The notes beneath the pieces were generated by a model that had not been told where the DNA came from, searched no databases, and saw only the letters and a list, made by a program, of their open reading frames with translations. Shown here in pieces: positions 31,559 to 35,669 of a stretch of 35,669 nucleotides of DNA (position 1 is its first letter; each line of letters begins with the position of its first letter). Made by a program: the position numbers and the translations under genes. Origin of the DNA: Aureobasidium sp. EXF-3400 (taxonomy: Eukaryota; Ascomycota; Dothideomycetes; Dothideales; Saccotheciaceae); the NCBI GenBank assembly GCA_024195585.1, contig SWBL01000436.1:1-35669 (forward strand), given 5' to 3'.

Positions 31559-33529
31559 CTAAACAGTCTCCTTCTGGACGGCAAAGTCAGAGCTCTTCTT
31601 GTCGGCTTCGTTCTCAACGTGCTCGGTGATGGACCCCTTGCGAACAGCAGTTTCAACTCTTTCATCGAAGCGGCTCTTGACTTGATTACTCTTCCATGGA
31701 GGAATGTGGGCGTCGAACAGAACGTCAATCTCCTCCAGTGTCTTCCCGTGAGTTTCGGGATAGCAAAAGAAGATGTGGAAGGTCATGGCGAAGCAGAAAA
31801 CACCGAAAATGATGTAAGTCTTCCATTGAATGTTGGTGAAGGCAGGAGCAACAAAGTATGCCTTGCTAAAAGTTAGCTGTATTCTAGCAACACGATGTAA
31901 CGCCAACTTACAAGAGCAAAGTTGAAGATCCAATTGGTCGCAGCAGAGAGACCGACGCCCTGAGCACGGTACTTGAGAGGGAAGACCTCGGAACTGTAGA
32001 TCCAACCACATGGAGCCCATGTAAATCTAGTATATAATTAGAGTATTGCTTATAAGATGAGATCTCGTGCACGTACCCATAGAAGCCAACAAAGATGTAA
32101 CTGACGGCAATGATGCCCTTGGCTGCAGTGTTATTGTCGACCTTCCATCTGAGGATAGCGTTGCCATCGATAGAATCAACATGGTGTCCGTAGCTGGCCA
32201 TAAGACCAGCAATGGTGAAGTGGCAGAGACAACAGACAATAGATCCGGTCAAGAGAAGCAGACGGCGAGGGATTCTGTCAATATAAGGCAAGATGAGACC
32301 AGTGGTCACAAGGAAAATGACGCTAACCAGATAATCAGTACCCGCTCATGTTCAGAGGGCCCATGGTGGTGCAAAACTTACTATTGAATGATGGATGAGG
32401 TGAGGGTTTGATCGCCGAGGCCAGCCATCTCGAAGACGTATACAATGTAGTACATGGCAACGTTGCCTCCGAGTAGTTGTTGCCACATTTGAACAGTGGT
32501 GCCGCACATGGTTCTTCTCCACATGTTCTTGCTGAACAATCCGAAGAAGGTAACGCCTTCAGTGTTTTGAGATGCAGCGACAGCTTCACGGATCTCCATC
32601 AATTCAGCCTGCACAGCTGGATCGTCAAGGTTGCCCTTAGCGTGAAGGAGGGCCAGAGTGTTTTCGACCTCTTGCCAGCGGCCCTTGGATCCAAGCCATC
32701 TCGGACTTTCAGGAAAGAAGAACAAAGCTCCGAGAAGAATGAATGCAGGAATGCCTTGAACACCCCAAGCGATACGGAAGGCTGAAGGACCACTGACTCC
32801 CTTGGCACAGCCGTAGGCGATCAAAAACATGATAAGCATGCCCTGTTCGAATTTAGTAACCATGCAAAGAATTAACATGCCATTTGATATCTTCTTACCC
32901 ATTCAATAGCCCATTGCTGAATGCCGACGATTCGTCCACGAATGCGTGCAGGCGCGAGTTCAGCGAGATACACACAACTAGAGTCTTGTTAGCATCAGTT
33001 GCTAGATTTTGCGCTGAAGCTGGTCAAAAGTCCACTCCGCCAAAACACCAAACCCAAGTCCAGGACCCGAAGCGACGTTTTGAGGGCATTGAGTAGGTAA
33101 GTGCATCACTTACACTTGAGAAGACGTGACACCGACAGCGAGACCACTGATGAGACGACCAACAATCAATTGGGCGACATTTTGAGAGCTGCACTGAATG
33201 GCCGCGCCGATAACCCAGACAACAGATGCCAGCATCAAAGATCTGCGACGGCCGACAGCATCACAAATGAACCCAGCAGCGAGAGCACCCAGGAAAGAAC
33301 CACCAGACATGGAAGCAGTAATCTGTGTTTTGGTCAATACCAACGGTCTTCATCCACATATGAGATGCAAACTCACGCCTCCCTGCAGGTTCGAGTCAGG
33401 ATGATTGAAGTACTCGAGGTATTGCTCTTGACCAATCCATGCACTCATGGACGAAACATCGAAACCGAAGAGAGCACCGCCAATCGTGCCAAAGGCAGCG
33501 AGGACGTAGATGTTTGTGATGGTATACAT
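31559..33529 (-). CDS. MFS sugar transporter, 521 aa, seven exons
   Basis: Exons: 33529-33377, 33322-33114, 32977-32899, 32842-32382, 32322-32077, 32026-31912 and 31861-31559, all joining in frame. The protein starts MYTITNIYVLAAFGTIGGAL. It has the sugar-porter motifs GRRRS (after helix 2), GRLISGLAVGVTSSQ, PARIRGRIVGIQQWAIEWG, PESPRWLGSKGRW, QQLLGGNVAMYYIVY and, at the end, PETHGKTLEEID, so about 12 membrane helices are expected. The family carries hexoses, pentoses or quinate by proton symport at the plasma membrane. Introns are 50-59 nt except intron 2 (136 nt). The last intron has two acceptors four bases apart (TAG then AAG); only the second keeps frame. Upstream are a TATA box and GC palindromes that suggest regulated expression. 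The exact sugar is unknown. Confidence 0.93.
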
Positions 33530-33611
33530 GGTAATAGATGTCCAGCCTCGTGTGCCGGAGCCTCGTTTCGTCTAGGAGTATTCACATCGCTCTTACAGAG
33601 GCTCCACTGCC

Positions 33612-33617
33612 TTTATA
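33612..33617 (-). promoter_or_regulatory. TATA box of the sugar transporter gene
   Basis: The minus strand reads GAATATAAAGG, giving TATAAA about 83-88 bases before the ATG at 33529. This is a good position for a fungal core promoter. It is inferred from sequence and position. Confidence 0.5.
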
Positions 33618-33655
33618 TTCTAACCCCAGCTCACGTACTATTGCGGGACACGAGT

Positions 33656-33693
33656 TTGGGGCCCCAAGGAGTCGAAGTCCCCACCGTCGGGGA
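33656..33693. promoter_or_regulatory. paired GC-rich palindromes upstream of the sugar transporter
   Basis: TTGGGGCCCCAA at 33656-33667 is a perfect 12-bp palindrome. TCCCC-ACCGTC-GGGGA at 33678-33693 has 5-bp inverted arms. Both lie 40-80 bases upstream of the TATA box. GGGG/CCCC cores resemble carbon-repressor (CreA, SYGGRG) or stress-element sites, which would suit a sugar transporter. The factor is not known. Confidence 0.4.
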
Positions 33694-34602
33694 TATAGAC
33701 AATGACATCATTTCAGTATGTGTTTTCGAATTTATCCACCATTGTCGGATGAAGAAGTTGGAGGCAACGTCCAATTCATGGGCAAGCGTACAGCTTCGCC
33801 GCCGGAAGAGTTGTCAATTCTGCCGAGTCTCTGAGGGGTGTGCACGCAAATGCTGTGAGCGTATCCACATTTGTGTGTCAATCCTTTCGATATCAGGTTT
33901 AGAGTGCGAGGCGAGGGTCTGTGGGACTGCCGCACTCCGGTGGTTAAAATTCCTATGGAAAACGGGATCTCCAGCAGCACGCTGCACGCGCCAAGCTGCT
34001 GCAGGACCACAATGAATTGCAGATAAGTACGTACCCAGCCGGCATTTCCGCCATTCCTGAAGAACATCTTGTAGAAGAGCACATAGAAACCTGCCCTTCT
34101 GCTCATGTATCTGTTTGAAGATGTTCCACGAGGATAAGACGTTATTGTCTCCAGGTAATCTCGAACGGAGCGGCAGGGGCGCAGAAGGGTCTTGGCTGAA
34201 CTCTGTCTCGCTCCAACATTCACAAGGCCGCCGCTGACGAGATAGGCACGCGTTAGACCATGAATTTATTGGGAAATTCTGTCCGTCGCGTCATCTTCGC
34301 TGTGAGATCTTCACTAGGTATCTCTCTCTTTATCTCAAAGGACCACAGCAGGTCTTGCATATTGTAAACTTTACTTGTTGTGATATGCATCAAGCAGGAT
34401 TGACAGAGGAGCCGCCATCAGGCCATATCAGTCGACTCCCACACGAGACACGCTCGCAGAGCGCACAAAGCTGCTGTCAGCACTGTCGTGGTGAAAAGGT
34501 TATCATTGAAAACTTTGATGTGTCTTGAAGTGAGTCGGACCATTCGGTGCAATGGAAACACGTTCCTGAGCTCTTGCTCGAGCGCTTCCAAGCAAGCAAG
34601 CA

Positions 34603-34632
34603 AGCACGGAACACGAAGCCGTGTTCCGTGCT
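34603..34632. repeat. perfect 13-bp inverted repeat (hairpin, 4-nt loop)
   Basis: AGCACGGAACACG is followed by AAGC and then by its exact reverse complement. It is preceded by a short AAGC tandem run (34589-34604). There is no T-run after either arm and no adjacent gene. Confidence 0.85.
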
Positions 34633-35669
34633 ACTGTGACTTTCTCCAATGCAGCCTCAAAATATAGGTAGGCCACAGACAGAATTTTGTGTGCCTGTAG
34701 CGTGCTTAGAGGCAAGCATCATAGGCTGTTACAATACTTGGAAACTGAGATGCCAAAGCCTCATCGCAAGAACCGCACAGAGACGGCCTTAATATCGGTC
34801 TCTTGGGCTACTACAGAGAAGATGGATATGCTCACGATCAGATGCAATGTCTCCCATATGCGGGCTCTCTCGGTCGGACCTCCCTATCTATTCGTGCTAG
34901 GCGTCGAGGAAGAGATGGGTTCACATGCGATTGGACCGATCGCACGGTATCGCCGATACGAGAATACGTTTTGTTGAAATTCGAGTTGTGAGGAAGCAGC
35001 TTTCATTATTATTGCGGGCACGTTCAGTCTTGGTGTGCTCTCTGCGAGTCATCAAGTCCCGCCGGGAGTGACAAACCGTGTCATGATAGATCACATCAGC
35101 ACCATTTGAATAGTTAATCAGAACCATGTCGCCTTACTGCTAAAGCAAAGAGGCAAGACTTGCGAAGACGTTGTACGTCGATTTAAGCAGCAGAGACTTT
35201 GAACTTAAAGACTAGCAGGCCGAACCGAGTTTTAGTATACCACGTATGCTTGGTGACGGCAGAAGGATTTTACGCTCCTTCCCTGTCAGAAGTTAGAGAC
35301 AGAGCAGAAATTGTTCCGGTGGAGATGGGGATTCGTCAGCGAAGCCATCCAATATATGATGCTGCAGGTGAAATTCAAGCCTTCTACATTTGTGCATTGC
35401 ATAGCAAGAGCTCGATACTTGACCAACATGACGAAGGAGCAAATCAACGTCTTGCTATGACACTACATTTGTCTCGAGAGACGTCTGCCGGCATAACAGT
35501 GAACCGTTGTTCTTCTATGCGAACATGTCTTGAGCGTCAGGGTCTGAGGGTCAATCTGGTCTAGACGGGCTGTAATTGCCAAAGGAACTTGATTTTTTAG
35601 ACTACTGGCGCACGGCATGGTTATATACACAATCCGCCAAGAAGAGCCTTGGCTCCGGCATCGCAATAA

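Larger units (their letters stand above)
33530..35669. other. 2.1-kb terminal intergenic region
   Basis: The left part is the transporter promoter. A 163-codon minus-strand frame (33732-34223), a 96-codon plus-strand frame (34687-34977) and a 121-codon plus-strand frame (35199-35564) are open, but show no domain, signal peptide or splice support. A strong inverted repeat lies at 34603-34632. The window ends without another recognisable gene. Confidence 0.45.

Noticed and set aside
33101..34015. 304-codon plus-strand ORF
   Set aside because: It lies antisense to the 5' exons and promoter of the sugar transporter and has no family motif. The minus-strand gene explains the region.
35199..35564. 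121-codon plus-strand ORF near the window end
   Set aside because: There is no domain, signal peptide or similarity that I can recognise. It could be part of a gene beyond the window but is not supported here.

Overview
This window is nuclear DNA from a filamentous ascomycete (Pezizomycotina). The signs are many short spliceosomal introns (about 47-66 nt, with GTRNGT-type donors and CTRAC/CTGAC-type branch sites), a mitochondrial Lon protease, a Set3-type PHD/SET protein, fungal permease and GMC oxidoreductase families, F-box/LRR paralogs and a eukaryotic tRNA-Val gene. A Dothideomycete is a reasonable but weak guess. No prokaryotic operons, CRISPR arrays or phage modules are present.

Layout. 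1-96 is the end of a membrane protein gene. 622-1243 (+) is a two-exon hypothetical acidic protein. 2074-3420 (-) is an iron-type alcohol dehydrogenase/maleylacetate reductase-like enzyme. 4833-5390 (+) is a small secreted cysteine-containing protein. 6026-7020 holds tRNA fragments in inverted orientation and a BED-finger/hAT-transposase-derived ORF (-). 7976-8160 (-) is a two-exon gene for a 41-residue protein. 8830-11106 (-) is an eight-exon secreted GMC oxidoreductase. 11505-11744 (-) is a tRNA-like gene with a 168-nt intron. 12156-15477 (-) encodes the Lon protease.

16350-22806 is an F-box region. It has an F-box/LRR gene (+), a rearranged pseudogene of the same family in two pieces on opposite strands, a second F-box gene (-), and an unrelated F-box gene (-). 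23628-26492 (-) is the Set3-like chromatin protein. 28145-29980 (-) is a five-exon APC-superfamily permease. 30784-30857 (+) is tRNA-Val(AAC). 31559-33529 (-) is a seven-exon MFS sugar transporter with palindromic GC boxes and a TATA box upstream. The last 2.1 kb has no convincing gene but contains a perfect 13-bp inverted repeat.

The genes do not form an evident pathway or metabolite cluster; this is mostly ordinary chromosomal gene content. The points most worth a second look are the long-intron tRNA-like gene and its fragmented relative, the broken F-box duplication, the 41-aa gene and the hAT-derived ORF. All exon joins were made by eye from splice consensus, frame continuity and family similarity, with no transcript evidence.
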